Under the pieces are notes generated by a model, which saw only the letters and a list, made by a program, of their open reading frames with translations, was not told the origin of the DNA and ran no database searches. 64,000 bases of DNA from Pegoplata infirma. Lineage: Eukaryota > Arthropoda > Insecta > Diptera > Anthomyiidae. Below are positions 44,150-57,364 of the stretch, in pieces. The position numbers and the translations under genes were made by a program. The stretch spans positions 150,879,844 to 150,943,843 of the forward strand of contig OY992537.1 in assembly GCA_963921195.1 (NCBI GenBank), read 5' to 3'. Each line of letters opens with the position of its first letter. The stretch's first letter is position 1.

Positions 44150-45430
44150 TTAAAGTCGTCTAAAAAAGGTCAAAGAGATGTATTAAATCAACTTCTGAGC
44201 TACATAATGTTTATACATGTCTATAGTAAAATTTGATGGCGGTTCTTTTTTTAGAATACAATAACCCCCTATCTCCCATTTTTAGGGGCAATTTTTGTAC
44301 TTTTTTAATATATCCTCATAGAAAAACACTAAAATGTGCGTTTTAATAGTTAAAATGTTCTAGAAAAATGTTAAGCATCAAATTTTATTTGGGGTTGCCA
44401 AATACCAAAACATCGTGCGATATAATCAAAATGCTTTAAAAAGTAAAATTGTAAAATATCATATATTGTTAAATAACTTTTACCAAAGTAGACTGAAATA
44501 GGTCGAAAAAATGTACTAAAAATACTACTGAGATAAAAAATGTCTTAAGATGTCTTCAGTGAAATTTAATTTCGGTTCTTTTGTTAGAACACATTAACCC
44601 TCCATCTCACATTTTAAGGGGTCATTTTAGTCCTTATTTCAAATATTTTAATAAAATTTAATAAAACGAGCGTTTAAAGGTTAAAGCGTAATACTAAATT
44701 ACTTTTTTAATGTTTCTTGAATATAATTTATAATTTAATAGTTATTTAACATAACTTAAAGCTTCAATAGAAAACACTGCGCAACAAATTTGATGTCACA
44801 GAGTGTATCTTAAATTGTACAAAACAAAAAATGAAGGTATACCATTTGTAAACCAAAAACGAATTGTTTTGAAAATTTAGCTCGAGTTCTTTTTATGGCC
44901 TATTGAAGTCTTTACTTTTTTTTAACTGGGTTTGGAATGATTAAAGATATCTATTAAATGTTTGCAGAACGTTTTAACACTTTAAACGCACGTTTAAGTG
45001 TTTTTAATAAGAATATTTTAAAAGGGGACTGAAATGACCCCTTACAATGAGAGGTAGAGATAATAAGTTTTAGGAAAAAGAAACATCAAATTTTACCACA
45101 GACATCTATTAACAGTATTATTTCACACGACTTTGGTGAATCACAATTTAACAATATATGATAATTACAAATTTTACTTTTTTAAGCATTTTGCTTATAT
45201 CTCACGAATTTTTGGTCTTTTACAACTAACAATGAAATTCTATGCAGAAAAAATTTGTAGAACATGTTAACCCTTTAAATATATTAGTTAAGAAGTGTAA
45301 GTGGTGTTCTACGACGATATTTGGGAAAGGGACTAAAGTGACCCCTAAAAATGGGAGATACAGGGTTAATATGTTCTAAGAAAAGAACCGTCATCAAATT
45401 TAGTTGCACATCTAGTAACCTCATTTAGCT
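44150..45430. repeat. Old inverted duplication with two repeats per arm
   Basis: The left arm has two diverged direct copies (44157-44330 and 44500-44660) of a block with GGTTCTTTT-TTAGAA, CCATCTC/CTATCTCCCATTTT and GGGGTCA. The right arm has the same block twice in inverse (44950-45110 and 45330-45430; GACCCCTAAAAATGGGAGAT). The centre is near 44800. It is probably a decayed foldback element. Confidence 0.65.
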
Positions 45431-46239
45431 CAAAATTAAATTTAATAATTTTTTTTTTACTTATTCTGAACTCCTTTGAAAAAAAAATTAAAAACTTAAG
45501 TGGGCCATAAAAAAAATCGTGCTAAATTTTTAAAATTCTGCGGGGGTTTCGATCTACTATTAATATACATTTATTTTGCTTTTTTACCCATTAAAAACAT
45601 AAAATCGTGTTGCACAATGATATTGAACACTCCTAAATGACTGATATTTGAGTAAAAATCATGAATTTAGGCATTTAAAAAAACGCATTTTTTTCTAATT
45701 TGTGGTAAAAAAATAGGCGATAATTTTTGAATACGCTGTTAGATAAGAGTTTAAACTTACAAAAAAAAAGAAAAAAAAATATCTATTTTTTTATATTTTT
45801 TTTTTTAAACTCCAGTTATTTATTTTTGAATTTTTTTAGTTATTTTTGAATTTTCAACAAAAAAAATTGATTTTCTGCGCAATAAAAAATATTTTTTGTA
45901 AATATATACAAAATTCTATATTTTTACTTCACTACAAATATATCAAAGTACTTGAAAACAAAATTTCGAACCATTTTATTAAAAAATGGATTTTTGAGAA
46001 CTATTTTTGTGAAACAGCTAAAAAAACATTTTCCTGTTCAGTCATTTTTGCATAAAATTCTCTGAGTTTAGCTTAGCGCCCTCTCGTGGTGGCAAAAGCA
46101 ATCAGAAAAAATATTTTTGTTAATATTTATTTGAAATACCTTATTATCTTTCAAAAAATCTGTATTTACACAATTTGAGACAAATTTTTTTTTTTTACTT
46201 TTGTCCATGGGTCGAAGCATAGTGCGTCGTCCCTATTAT
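45431..46239. other. AT-rich spacer, nothing recognised
   Basis: Long A and T runs. The open frame at 45846-46055 is Lys/Ile/Phe-rich with no motif. Confidence 0.45.
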
Positions 46240-46808
46240 TTTTTCCAACACTGTATATGGCATGGGTTCATATATGAGGCATTCTACACCAACTGTTCCA
46301 CTACAGAAAAACCATATTGGTTTCAATGTGATATCATTTGCAAGGCATTCGGTCTTAGGGAACTATTAAATAACAAAAATAAAATTTAAGGTTTTTCAAA
46401 AAGTGGGCCTTGTAGGCGTGGTCAAATATTGAAAATATCAAACTTTTTTGCCTGAGTATCTTTACTTCAATATTTATGCAAATTAAATGAAACACAGTAA
46501 AGTCTTTAAGACAAAAGTTTTTTATAGATTTTTGTATGGGCTATCGATTAAAAAAATAAAAATTGGAAAATTTTTAGAAGAAGTTCTGAATTTTTCAAAT
46601 TTAAACTTAAATTTTATTTATCAAAAAACATGCCGCAATTTTATTTTTTAATATTTAAAAAAAAAGTTTAAATGCTTTTCTATCTGTTCTGAAATTTTTA
46701 GAGATGTGTTTTGCCTTGTTTTCGAGAAATCAAATGTCAAAGATTGCAACACGCTAATTTTATACAATAATGGTGTATAAAACGTGTGCGTATGAGTAAT
46801 ATCAATAC

Positions 46809-48604
46809 CAGTGTTGCCAGGTACTTTTTTATCTTCCCCCTAAAAAAGTTTCAAAAACCCCCAGATTAGGGCAATTTCAAAAAAAAAACCCCTAAACTTT
46901 TTAAAATTGAAATAATTTAATTTTTGCTAGTTATATAAAATTAGATCAAAATATATTTTTTTGGCCAGCCTTACAAAATGTCAAAAGAACCCTAGATTTA
47001 GGCGATTTTGGAAAAAAAAAACCCTAAAAATTTTAAACTTAAAAAAATATAGATATTTATTAAATTCAGCAGATCAATCAATATAAAAAGTAATGTAAAT
47101 TACCGAAAAAACCAAACAAAATATACTATTGATAACTTACACGTGTCATTCTTTGTCAAGTCATTCAAAAATAGCTAAAAAATGTTCTCGACCCCTTCCT
47201 ATTTTTGATAAAATTTGGTTTAGTTGTTACACAAATTGTGCACTCAAAATAAAACCTTCGTGCAATTAGCAGAAAAATCTGCTGAAAAGACACCCATTTT
47301 GAGCTATATGAGAAAATCTGCTAAGACAACAAAAACATCAGCTGATTTCAGCTGGAAAATTGGCTGATTTTAGCAGAAAAATCTGCTGGTTTTAGCAAAA
47401 AATTCTTCTGTTTTTAAATAAACATCTAAAAAGTAGTTTATATATGTAAAAGACTTATAAAATATTTTGATCATATTTTTTTTTAACTTATAAAAAAGCG
47501 ATTGTAATTTTTTTTCAACAAAATTTTCTAAGTTTTTTTTTTCAAAGTTTTCATTTTTTAGTTAAGCTGTTATTTAATAAAATTTATTTTTTTGTAATTA
47601 AATCTTTGTAAAAAAAACTTTCATGAAAACAGGGTAACTAAATATTTCTGTAAAATTAGCAAATAATCCGCTGATTTGTGGTATTTTCTAAAACTAAAGG
47701 ACAGAGAATTTAGTAAAAATATCCATTACAGCATTAAAATCTGCTTATAGTTTACTAATTCAAACTGAAAGTTGTTGAATTGAATTTTTAAGGTGCAAGA
47801 GTGTCGCGATTTTAAGATTCTGGGCTAAATTGTGACCAATCGTATATTCGGCCCCTTTTGAATTGCAGGGCTAACATTTATTGTATTTGTCAGTTTTTCA
47901 CTTAGTTTAACAACTAAACCCAATTTCATCAATATGAAAGGGGTCAAGCAAATTCATGATTGATTTCACGGAGAACGACAAACATACTAGATGATACCAG
48001 AAATACCTAGCACATCATCACAGGAATGAGATATAGATATAGACATTTCCTTTTGATATCAAAAATTATTTTAAGAAGTACTTTTCAATGTACAAAATTT
48101 TTTCTTAATAATTTTTTTATCAAAAAAATAATAAGATCTTTTACATTGGACCACATTTGAAATTTTTTAGTTTAATATTTTTACTTTAAGATATCAAACT
48201 TTCCATCCCTGCATCATCTTTATTTGTTCTATACAAAATTTTCAACTAATTGAAGTAGTGCTGTTTTGGATTTGTTAGTTCTTGAAAAAATTATCAAAAA
48301 ACAGTCTTTGGAGGTAAAAAAAGTACTTTACAAAATCATTTTTGATACCAGAACGAAATTCTTACTGTTTTTTGTTACTATTTTTGTTTATATTTATTTT
48401 CATTTTTGAAAAAAAAAACTTTAAAGTAATATTTGTTTAATATTGCAATGAAAAATATTTTTTTAAATACCCCCTAAATTTTGTTAAAAAAACCCCTAAA
48501 AAAACCCCCAAAAAAATAATCCAAATTTTTACCCCCTAAAAAAACCCCCAAATGAGAAAAAAACCCCTAAATCTGGGGGGAAAACCCCTAAACTGGCAAC
48601 ACTG
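46809..48604. mobile_element. hAT element, CAGTGTTGCCAG ends, 8-bp duplication
   Basis: CAGTGTTGCCAG at 46809 and CTGGCAACACTG ending 48604, flanked by ATCAATAC at 46801-46808 and 48605-48612. Sub-terminal ACCCCCTAAA-type text is mirrored at both ends. CAGTGTTGCCA is a classical hAT terminal sequence. The interior (47100-48450) has no transposase frame and contains a TTAGCAGAAAAATCTGCTG-rich part near 47260-47400 that may be another insertion. Confidence 0.88.
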
Positions 48605-49196
48605 ATCAATACTTAAAAAATATTTTAAGAGGCGATGGTAGCGTGAGGGAGTTTTTAATAACGATTACACACGCTCATGAAAGAAAAAATTTTGTCACGC
48701 ACGATATTTTATTTTGCTCACGCTTATTCACGCACACGTGAGTAAAAAAATAAGTCACGATCACGATGTTCACGTGAGCGTAAGTAAAATAAAATATCGT
48801 GCGTGACTTAATTTTTTCTTTCATGAGCGTGCGTAATCGTTATTAAAAAGTCCCTCACGCTACCATCGCCTCTTCAAATATTTTTTAAGTATTGATATTA
48901 CTCATACGCACACGTTTTATATACCATTATTGTATAAAATTAGCGTGTTGCAATCTTCGACATTTGATTTCTCGAAAACAAGGCAAAACACATCTCTGAA
49001 AATTTCGGAACAGATAGAAAAGTCCTTTAACTTTTTTTTAAGAAATTAAAAAAAAATAAAATTGCGGCATGTTTTTTGATAAATAAAGTTTAAGTTTAAA
49101 TTTAAAAAATTCAGAACTTCTTCTGAAAATTTTCCAATTTTTATTTTTTTAATCGATGGCCCATACAAAAATCTATAAAAAACTTTTGTCTTTAAG

Positions 49197-50127
49197 CCCA
49201 GCAAAAACATGGTAATGAGTTGTGAAAAGTAATCATTACCAAGTACATTATTTATAATGAGTACCCACTACCATTAACATTATTTTAAGCCCAAAAGTAA
49301 CTACTTTTCAGTAGTATGTTATAAAAGCACTTCTAAGTAATAATATCTCCTTGCACTTGCAGTTTTTAACCTTTACAATTCAATTAACTTAAAAAGTACT
49401 TAAAAACTTAATAAAAATTACACAATTTTTAAGTTTTAGTAAAAACAAGTTAAATTTAAAATGTTTTAATTAACAAATTATTTTACTTCTTATTGGTAAT
49501 GGGTTTTTACTCCTTATTAGTAATCCGAGTCAGTAACTACTTATTTATCTACATACTCTTCACTAATTATTTTTGTCTCACGCCCTTTGTTTAAGGGCGA
49601 CCTTAAATGAAACACGGTTCGGATTTTGGTTTTTGTGTTTTTTGTAATTTGGTTTTATTTTTAATTTAAATGTTTTTTGTTTAGTAAATGTATTAACAAT
49701 TTGTTTAAATGTAAAAATGTTAGTTTACAATTTGTGTTCACTGTATGTTTATTTGTTAATTTTAACTATTTGTTCTGTCTTCACTGTTCAATGTTAGAAA
49801 CTAGAGTGGTTTGTTATAAATTCTAAAATAACTATTGATGCTTGCTTGCATCAATATGAATTTGAATGTACCAACAACAACACTAGGAGTTATGTTTGAC
49901 AAACAAATGGATTAGTAAAAGGGAATTAGCAATTAATATTATACATTTTATAGTACCGCTATATACGTGGGTCGGCTCATAAGTTTATGGGTTTTTAGTA
50001 CGTAGGTAGTACAATAAGTTTAGGGTCATCTCTAAACACCCTTGTTAAAATAATTAGTGTTTCATTCAATAAGTAACTACTTATTAACATCTGTTTCGGA
50101 TTACTAGTAATGTCAATTTTTGCTGGG
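49197..50127. mobile_element. 931-bp element, CCCAGCAAAAA ends
   Basis: CCCAGCAAAAA at 49197 and TTTTTGCTGGG ending 50127 interrupt the foldback arm exactly between bases that are contiguous in the opposite arm. AG occurs on both sides (2-bp duplication or chance). Inner CATTACC/GGTAATG words are mirrored. No ORF. Superfamily unknown to me. Confidence 0.75.
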
Positions 50128-50935
50128 AGACTCTACTGTGTTTCATTTAATTTGCATAAATATTGAAGTAATGATGCTCAGGCAAAAAAGTTAGATATTT
50201 TCAATTTTTGATAACGCCTACAAGGTCCACATTTTGAAAAAACTTAAATTTTATTTTTGTTATTTAATAGAACCCTAAGAGCGAATACTTTGCAAATGAT
50301 TTCACATTGACACGACCCAACTTTTTTTTTTTGCTGAACATTTGGTGTGGAATGCCTCATATGTGCATATGTGTTCATTAGAGTGTCCCTTATTTTGGAA
50401 GAAATGTTGAGACGGTACCCGCTCATTTTTTTCCATTTGACTTAAAAATAACTCAGGAAAAATTTTACGCCCCTAGGACCACGCCTTCCCTACGGGGCCT
50501 TAAAGAGCGGGGCCTTAAAAGTCATTTTTCCATACAAACCAAAAAAAAAAAACATTTATTTTAAATTTTTTTGTTATTAATTATTATATTACTTGGTTTG
50601 CTTATTCATGACAAAACATTTGATTTTGGTGGGATAAGGCTTTCAGCTCTAAAAATTTTTTCGCAAAAAAAAATTTAGAGCCGTTGGGATCCTACGGTAA
50701 AAAATTTTTAAAAAATATTTTTTTTGTTTTGACAAGCAACGGTTTTAGTTGTTATGTTGCTTTTAATGATATATATTCCAAAAAAAATATTATTCATATC
50801 TGTGATATTTTTATCTTTTTCGAAAAAAAATTTTGAGCCGCAGGGATCCTACGGTAAAAAATTTTTAAAAAATTTTTTTTTTTAGTTTTGAAAAGCAACG
50901 GTTTTAGTTGTTATGTTGTTTTTAATGATATATAT

Positions 50936-52071
50936 TAGGGTATTCAATCGATTAACCGTTAATCGGTTAACCGATTAATTTTGGTCGATTAACTGTTCGA
51001 ATAATTTAAAATTGTCAATTTTCAAATAACAAATAAACCGATTAATTTGTGTCGATTAACCGATTAACCGAAATCTCTTTTTTTTAGTAATTTTACTTAT
51101 TTTTTTTGCTTTATTTAGCATTTTGATGTTTCATTTTTAATTTGAATTACGGTTCTGCTGAAAGAAGTTTAGGTCTAAAAAACTTATCAAACTCTCTGTT
51201 AGCAATATGTAAAAACGTCGCCTTAAAACGTCGGTTTAAAAAAAAAAACAAATTACAATTAGTAACCCTAGCCAATTTCTTATATATTGTCAACAGTATA
51301 TATTTTTCTAATTGTTTTTTTATGTAATTAATACGAATCTGGCCTTAGAAGTGATTTATCTCATTTTGAGATATTTAGATTTTTTTATGTAATTAATACG
51401 AATCTGGCCTTAGAAGTGATTTATCTCATTTTGAGATATTTAGATTTTCGATTGACAGTACTGCATAAACTCAGATACTTATTCGCAATGTCCGGGACCT
51501 TATAAAACAGCGAATTATTTTATGATGTATAATTAGTTCAGCACATCTAAAAATACTTTTGCAATCCTTAAGATGACTTTTTTTATTACGGAGATATCGA
51601 CCGATAAAATTATTGCAATTTCGGCCCTAAAACAAAAAAGAAAACAAATTTGGAAACCAACCAATTTTTTTGTTGATATTTTTAGTACCGAATTCAAATT
51701 CTATTAGAGGAGCATCTAATCCCGGCAGCAATTTGGGTGAATTTTAGCTTTTTACAAAAATTACTTTATTTTGTTTACATTTTTTCGCATTGAATTAGGG
51801 CCAATTTAGATTGGGGTAATTTTTCAGGTTGCCAAACAAAAATTCTTTATTTGGGCTTTAAAGAAATCTATATCCATAGCGGATATAGATTTCTTTAAAG
51901 TACCTACATACAATTCTTGGTTTTATATTCAATTTAAATTTTAAATTTATATTATTCGGTTAACCGAATAATTCAAATTTATCCGATTATTAACCGATTA
52001 AATCTCAACCCCGATTAATTATTTGCTCGATTAACCGATTAAACCAAAACCTCGATTTATTGAATACCCTA
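50936..52071. mobile_element. Nested element, TAGGGTATTCAAT ends, 8-bp duplication
   Basis: TAGGGTATTCAATCGATTAA at 50936 and the inverse of TAGGGTATTCAATAAATCGA at 52071. ATATATAT lies on both sides (50928-50935, 52072-52079); as a low-complexity octamer it is weaker evidence than the others. Ends are full of GATTAACCG/CGGTTAAT words. The interior includes a 65-bp tandem duplication. hAT-like by length of duplication and TAGGG start. Confidence 0.75.
51321..51450 (+). repeat. 65-bp tandem duplication
   Basis: TATGTAATTAATACGAATCT and onward, at 51321, is repeated exactly from 51386. Confidence 0.85.
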
Positions 52072-52542
52072 ATATATATCCAAAAAAAAATATTATTCAT
52101 ATCTGTGACATCTTTATCGTGTATCGAAAAAAATCAACAATGCATTTTTTACTTTTTTTATAACACGATAAAGATGTCACAGATACAAAAAAAAAATTTT
52201 ATGAATATAAATATATCATTTAAAGCAACATAGCAACTAAAACCGTTGCTTGTCAAAACTAAAAAAAAATATTTTTTAAAAATTTTTTACCGTAGGACCC
52301 CTGCGGCTCAAAACTTTTTTTTTCGAAAAATTTTTTAGAGCTGAAAGCCTTATCCCACCAAAATCAAATTTTTTGTCGTGAATAATAAGGGTGGGATAGT
52401 GTTGTATTTTTTATTTTAATTTCTTTATTTCATCTATCGGGTTAAAAACTCTTACAGATTACATTTAAATACATAGTAATATACAACAACAAAATAACAA
52501 TAATTTTAATCAGCAGCAAAAATTTAGGAATAGTCACACAAG

Positions 52543-55203
52543 TTAATGCATATCCTCGTCTAGTAAGTTCGATACTACCCTCTTCAATTGATGTCTACTA
52601 ATATTAAAATCAATTCGGTCAGATACCGAATAAAATAAAATAATACATCTATGTATTGGCTCATTCACTCCATAGTTAGTTCTATGGAAAGAAGGCTCAA
52701 AAAAATGGTTTTCCCTTAACAGCCTGACTGGGGCATGAAATGGTAAAATGAATAATAAAGAATAGCAATCTATTTTACAATCCATTATATCTTTTATAAA
52801 AATAACGCGTTGAACCTTTCTTCGAACCAATAACGTTTGTAAGTTAAGAGATTGACATCTCTCCTTGAAATTAGGCATATTTTCAAAAGTGTACTGTTTT
52901 CTGAGAGCAAATCTCGAAAAACGTTTTTGGATTTTTTCAATCCGATTAATATTTACGTCGTAAAAAGGATTCCAAATAACACTTAAATACTCTAAATGAG
53001 ACCTTACTAAGGACACAAAAAGTGCTTTAAGTGTGTTCACATTTAAAAAAATCATTGAATTTCTTTTTAAAAAACCAAATTGTGAATTTGATTTAGAAAT
53101 AATGTAATCGATGTGATCCTTAAACGTTAATGTTGAATCAAAATAAATGCCCAAATCTTTTATAATATTATGACGCGAAAATTTATCATTATTTTCAACT
53201 TCATAATTATAAACGATAGGAGAATGTTTACGAGTATAACTTATTACTTTACATTTAGAAAAATTAAGAAAGAGATGGTTGTTTTGACACCAACTCAGTA
53301 AGCAACAAATGTCTTGTTGAAAGTCAAAACAATCATTTACTGATAAAATATTATGAAATAGTTTTAAATCATCTGCGTATAACAAGCATTCGCAGTTTTT
53401 AAAAATGTAAACGATATCGTTTATAAACAAAAGAAATAGCAATGGACCCAAATGGCTACCTTGAGGTATGCCAGAACAAACATTAATCGGATTTGACAAA
53501 AAAGCTCCAACTTTTACAAAGAGGACTCGTCCGGATATATAGGAGGAAACCCAGTTCAAAAAATTAGAGTGAAAACCCATTTTATGAAGTTTGTTTAATA
53601 ATATTGGATGTAAAATTTTATCGAAAGCCTTTCCGAAGTCGGTATAGAGGGCATCTACTTGAAGACCATTCTCGATTGAAGATATACAAGAATTTGTGAA
53701 CAATGCTAGATTGGTGCAAGTTGATCTTCCTTTAAAAAATCCATGTTGACGAACGGTGATGTGATTTTTAAGTTCATAAAATAGTTTTTCATTAATGATC
53801 TTATCAAAGATTTTGGGAATTATCGACAATTTTACTATAGGTCGGTAACACCGCTCAACAAATCGAAGGTTTTTGGCTCCGGTTTGAAGTTTGATATGAA
53901 ATTTTTAAAGATTTTGACTCGCTGATTCCAAATTCGTGCTCCAAATTTTTCCATCACGTCTAGAATTTTAATTATTCGCGGTTGAAAATGCGAAAAAACG
54001 CGATTTTTACCTTTTTTGAAAGCCTGCACAGCAGCCGCTGGGTGGAATAAAAATCTGGTATAAAGCGTGAGAGTAGAATTGAACTATGATCTCAAAAATA
54101 TGATCAAAAAAATTTTAAGTTGTTGCACTATTATTGGCCAAACATGCATTTTAAAAAAACACTGTCAAAAAAATTAGAAAAAGCACCATTTTTAAAAGGC
54201 TCTAATACAATAACCAGATGATCAATCTTTACTGTGATGAGCTCTAAATTTAGGCAAAAGTTCACTCTTTCTTATAGACTTTTAAACCCATTAACTATAG
54301 CTTCCGGTTTGTACGAAAAATAACACAGAAAACTTAAATTTGTAAAATATTTATTTTTTTTAGTTTTTCTTTGAAAAATATCAAAAAAAACTAAGGTATC
54401 TACCTTACCTTTTTTACAAAAATGGTAATTTTAACAGTATCATTTTAAAACGCAAGTAAAGCCCAACCAAACCTAATAATTTGAAAAAAATTGTGTTCTA
54501 TGTTGGAGACCATAGACAAATTATACTTTTGCGCTTTATACCAGATTTGTATTCCACTGAATGGCTGCTGTGCAGGCTTTCAAATAATGCAAAAAACGTC
54601 ATTTTTCGCATTTTCAACCATGAATAACTAAAAATCTGGACGTGGTGGGAAAATTTGGAGAACAGATTTGGAATCAGGAGATCAAAGTCTACTAAAATTG
54701 ATCATCAGAATTCAAACCGGAAAATGAGTGTTGAGCGGTGTAATTAGTAACCAGATCTCTACGGCCTGATTTGAATATAGGCGTGACGTAGGCCGTTTTC
54801 CATTCATCCAGAAAATGACCTTCGGAAAGCGACTTATTAAAGATTATTGTTAAAGCGAAGCAAAGCGAATTCGCACATTTTTTTAGTAAAATTGGGGGCA
54901 TTAGATCAAAACCAGCACTCTTATTGGTGTCCAAATGGTTTAAAGCTTCAAAAACATCAGGTACTTCAACTTGCATATTGCCAATATATATCCTATACAT
55001 ATATCCTTTACATTGGCTAATTAGTCGGAGTTACTACTAGGTATGTTGATGTTTTGATAGACGGATGAAAAAAATGTCTCAAATAAGGCTGCAACCTCTT
55101 TTTCGCCGCAGGCTAAGTTATCATCAAAGTACATAGTGCGAGGTATACCACTAGATTCTCTTTTGCTGTTAAAAAAAAATCCAGAAACTCTTAGGATTAT
55201 CAA
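52543..55203 (-). pseudogene. CR1-like reverse transcriptase, interrupted
   Basis: Upstream pieces: 55203-55021 (CGEKEVAALFETFFSSVYQN) and 55000-54744 (LDTNKSAGFDLMPPILLKKC, EWKTAYVTPIFKSGRRDLVT, then NY at the insertion) separated by a frameshift. After the insertion the frame resumes RPIVKLSIIPKIFDKI and runs 428 codons to 52543: GRSTCTNLALF, motif A LYTDFGKAFDKILH, SGIPQGSHLGPLLFLLFIND and YADDLKLF, then a C-terminal domain (RRKVQRVIFIKDIMDCKIDC). The RT catalytic residues are intact; the copy is dead through truncation and insertion. It is more diverged from the 30070-34072 element than a sibling copy would be, so it is a different CR1 family. Confidence 0.85.
53849..54740. mobile_element. 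Foldback element, CACCGCTCAACA ends, TAA duplication
   Basis: CACCGCTCAACA at 53849 and its inverse ending 54740, with TAA on both sides (53846-53848, 54741-54743). Arms of about 210 bases are mirrored with moderate divergence (for example GCCTGCACAGCAGCCGCTGG against GGCTGCTGTGCAGGC). Removing it with one TAA rejoins the RT codons for TNYRPIVKLS. A TAA 3-bp duplication fits PIF/Harbinger; inference. Confidence 0.8.
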
Positions 55204-55479
55204 TAATACGAGATTCCATATTGGCTACATATGTATCTCTTATACAAAAAGTTTGATAAAAATTCAAATTCACGACGAAGGCGAACGAGATTGTTGTGTG
55301 AGATTTTAAGCAGCAGTATTTGGAATCGCTAGAACCCCTCATTTTGTGAGGTTCGTAAAAAAAGTGTATGAGCCAAAAAATGGGGGAGGTCGGATAGGAT
55401 CTAGGGGTCGCTCATCGGGGTCAAAGTTGGGCGTACATGGGAAAAAATCCACAAAAAGCCCCACAACTCCCCTGGTTTT

Positions 55480-56380
55480 TCCCCTAGAGGGGTCAAATGT
55501 GAGACCGGCCCCCATTATTTTTTTGCCCCAAACACTTTTGCCAAATATACCTAAGCTCTATCTCCTCTCCTTAAGGGGGCTCCCATACAAAGGTTGAATG
55601 TTGAAACATATTTGCTCCTACCTCTCTAGCTGTCCTAGAAGTGACCCTAGAGGAATCAAATATATGACCGACCCCCAATATTTTTTCATCCCCAACATTT
55701 TCTTATAACATACCTACCCTCTATCTTCAACCTTTAGGGTGGTCCCCATACATTTTTTTTTTCCTTAATTTTTCTTATTAAATCACCTCCTACCGGTCCA
55801 ACGGTGCTTCCTAGAGGGGTCATTAGCAAGACCCATCCCCATTTATTTTTAGCCCCCAACATTTCATCTGAACATACTAACTCAAGATCTCCAATTCCTA
55901 AGGGGTCTCCCACACAAAATGACATTTTTATAAAATTTGCTCCCACCGCTCTAACTGGCGCAGGGATGACCCTAGAGAATTGAAATGTATGACTGACCCC
56001 CAATATTTTTTCAGCCCCAACATTTTCTCCAAACAAACCTACCCTCCATTTTTAAGCCTTAAGGGGTCCCTACACTTTTTTTATTTTTTTATAAAATCAG
56101 ATCTTATACTGACCCCCAAAATTTTTTTAGCCCCAAAATTTTCCCCAAACAAACCTACTCCTTATTTTTAAGTCTTAAGGGGGTTCCCACACATTTTTTA
56201 TAATTTTTATTTACAAAATCAGCTCTTACCGCTCCCATGGTTAGGAACGGGAAATGCAGAATGACCCCTAATAATTTTTGCCCCCTACTTTTTGTCCCAA
56301 CATACCTACGCCGTATTTCCACTTTGTTAGGGTAATATTTTTTCCTATCCATTACGGCACAACACGTTGTTATAGTCCTC
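55480..56380. repeat. Degenerate tandem units, left arm of hairpin
   Basis: About six units of 130-150 bases. Each contains GACC-CTAGAGG, a TGACCGACCCCCAATATTTTT-like segment, CCCCAACATTTTC, CATACCTACCCTCTAT and AAGGGGGTCCCCATACA-like text. The same units run in inverse at 57365-58300. Confidence 0.75.
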
Positions 56381-56589
56381 TATTAATTTTACGCCTCTTT
56401 CGGCAGCGTCGTTGAAAACATGTAATTAAAAACATGTAATTGAAGAAGCAAGCGCTGTAAGCTGGTAGTCCTCACAATTTTCCCAAGTGTTTGGACCGGA
56501 ACCAATGAAATTTGTTGTTAATACGAAGCGTGACAAAAATGTTGGTGTCTCAGTGGCTTAAATCATTCTTTATATTATGAGTTCTGGAT

Positions 56590-57345
56590 TTACTTGTTGC
56601 GATTCCATGTAAATTATTTTCACACCTTCGAATCCAACCACGTGTACTGGATGATCACGATCTTTGTTGCCACCTTCGCCGCTATCCCCCGAGTCATAAT
56701 CTTCCCCGATATCATCGTCTTATTTTTCTTCGCGGTCAAATAACTCTTCCTCCTTGCATTTGCCATTTTTCGTTTTATTTCACAAGAGATATTCGGATCA
56801 AATAGTGCAACAGCTTCACCACTGAGATACCAAAGATGTCACAGAATCTCTTCTCCAATCGTTGTGACATCTTATTAATTGAAGCATAATTAGCAATCGC
56901 TTTAAAAAAAATCAAATCATTATTTGGAGATTCTATTGCTTTAGTGGCGCTAAACCAAAATTTCACGTAAATTGTTTTTGGTCAAACCTAAAACATTTTT
57001 AGGCAATATATGCCTTTTGCCATCCATCGAGCATGACTGATGGGTCCTGGTGGGCTAAAATGATTATTAGGATTATTTTCACCAAGGTATAATAAAACAA
57101 TTTCAAGAAACTCCTTGAAGTCGTCTCTGGGTCGCTTTTCCTTTATTTGAGCCCAACAAAACAACTTGATGCAGGTTGGCATGTTGCCTGCCACTTTCTA
57201 ATCTTCTATGCCAGAACTGTATGGTTTGAAATTTATATTTTCCCATTACTCTTTAAAACGCTCAATCATTGGAACTCCTGGTCCAGACGTTTTGCCGAAT
57301 TGGGTTTCAAACACTTCTTTTAATTGAAGTTCATTAATATGATGT
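56590..57345 (-). pseudogene. Decayed protein-coding relic inside hairpin element
   Basis: On the minus strand consecutive frames read QLKEVFETQFGKTSGPGVPM, a stretch with two stops, CIKLFCWAQIKEKRPRDDFK then EFLEIVLLYLGENNPNNHFS, PGPISHARWMAKGIYCLKMF, FWFSATKAIESPNNDLIFFK, and finally an acidic DDDIGEDYDSGDSGEGGNKD segment near 56650-56700. Stops and frameshifts separate them, but the amino-acid content is clearly protein-like and unlike the surroundings. HARWMAKxIYCLK resembles a motif I associate with uncharacterised transposon-derived arthropod proteins; I cannot name the family. It may be the relic of the element's own transposase or a captured gene. Confidence 0.5.
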
Positions 57346-57364
57346 TTGCATGGCAGATATAGGG

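Larger units (their letters stand above)
52403..55326 (-). mobile_element. CR1-like non-LTR retrotransposon, 5'-truncated
   Basis: Minus strand: a few codons before the RT, the RT, a C-terminal domain and a 3' UTR of about 140 bases ending near 52403. The endonuclease and ORF1 are missing, as expected from incomplete reverse transcription. About 20 bases of the host element are missing at the insertion point. It is split by the 53849-54740 element. Confidence 0.8.
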
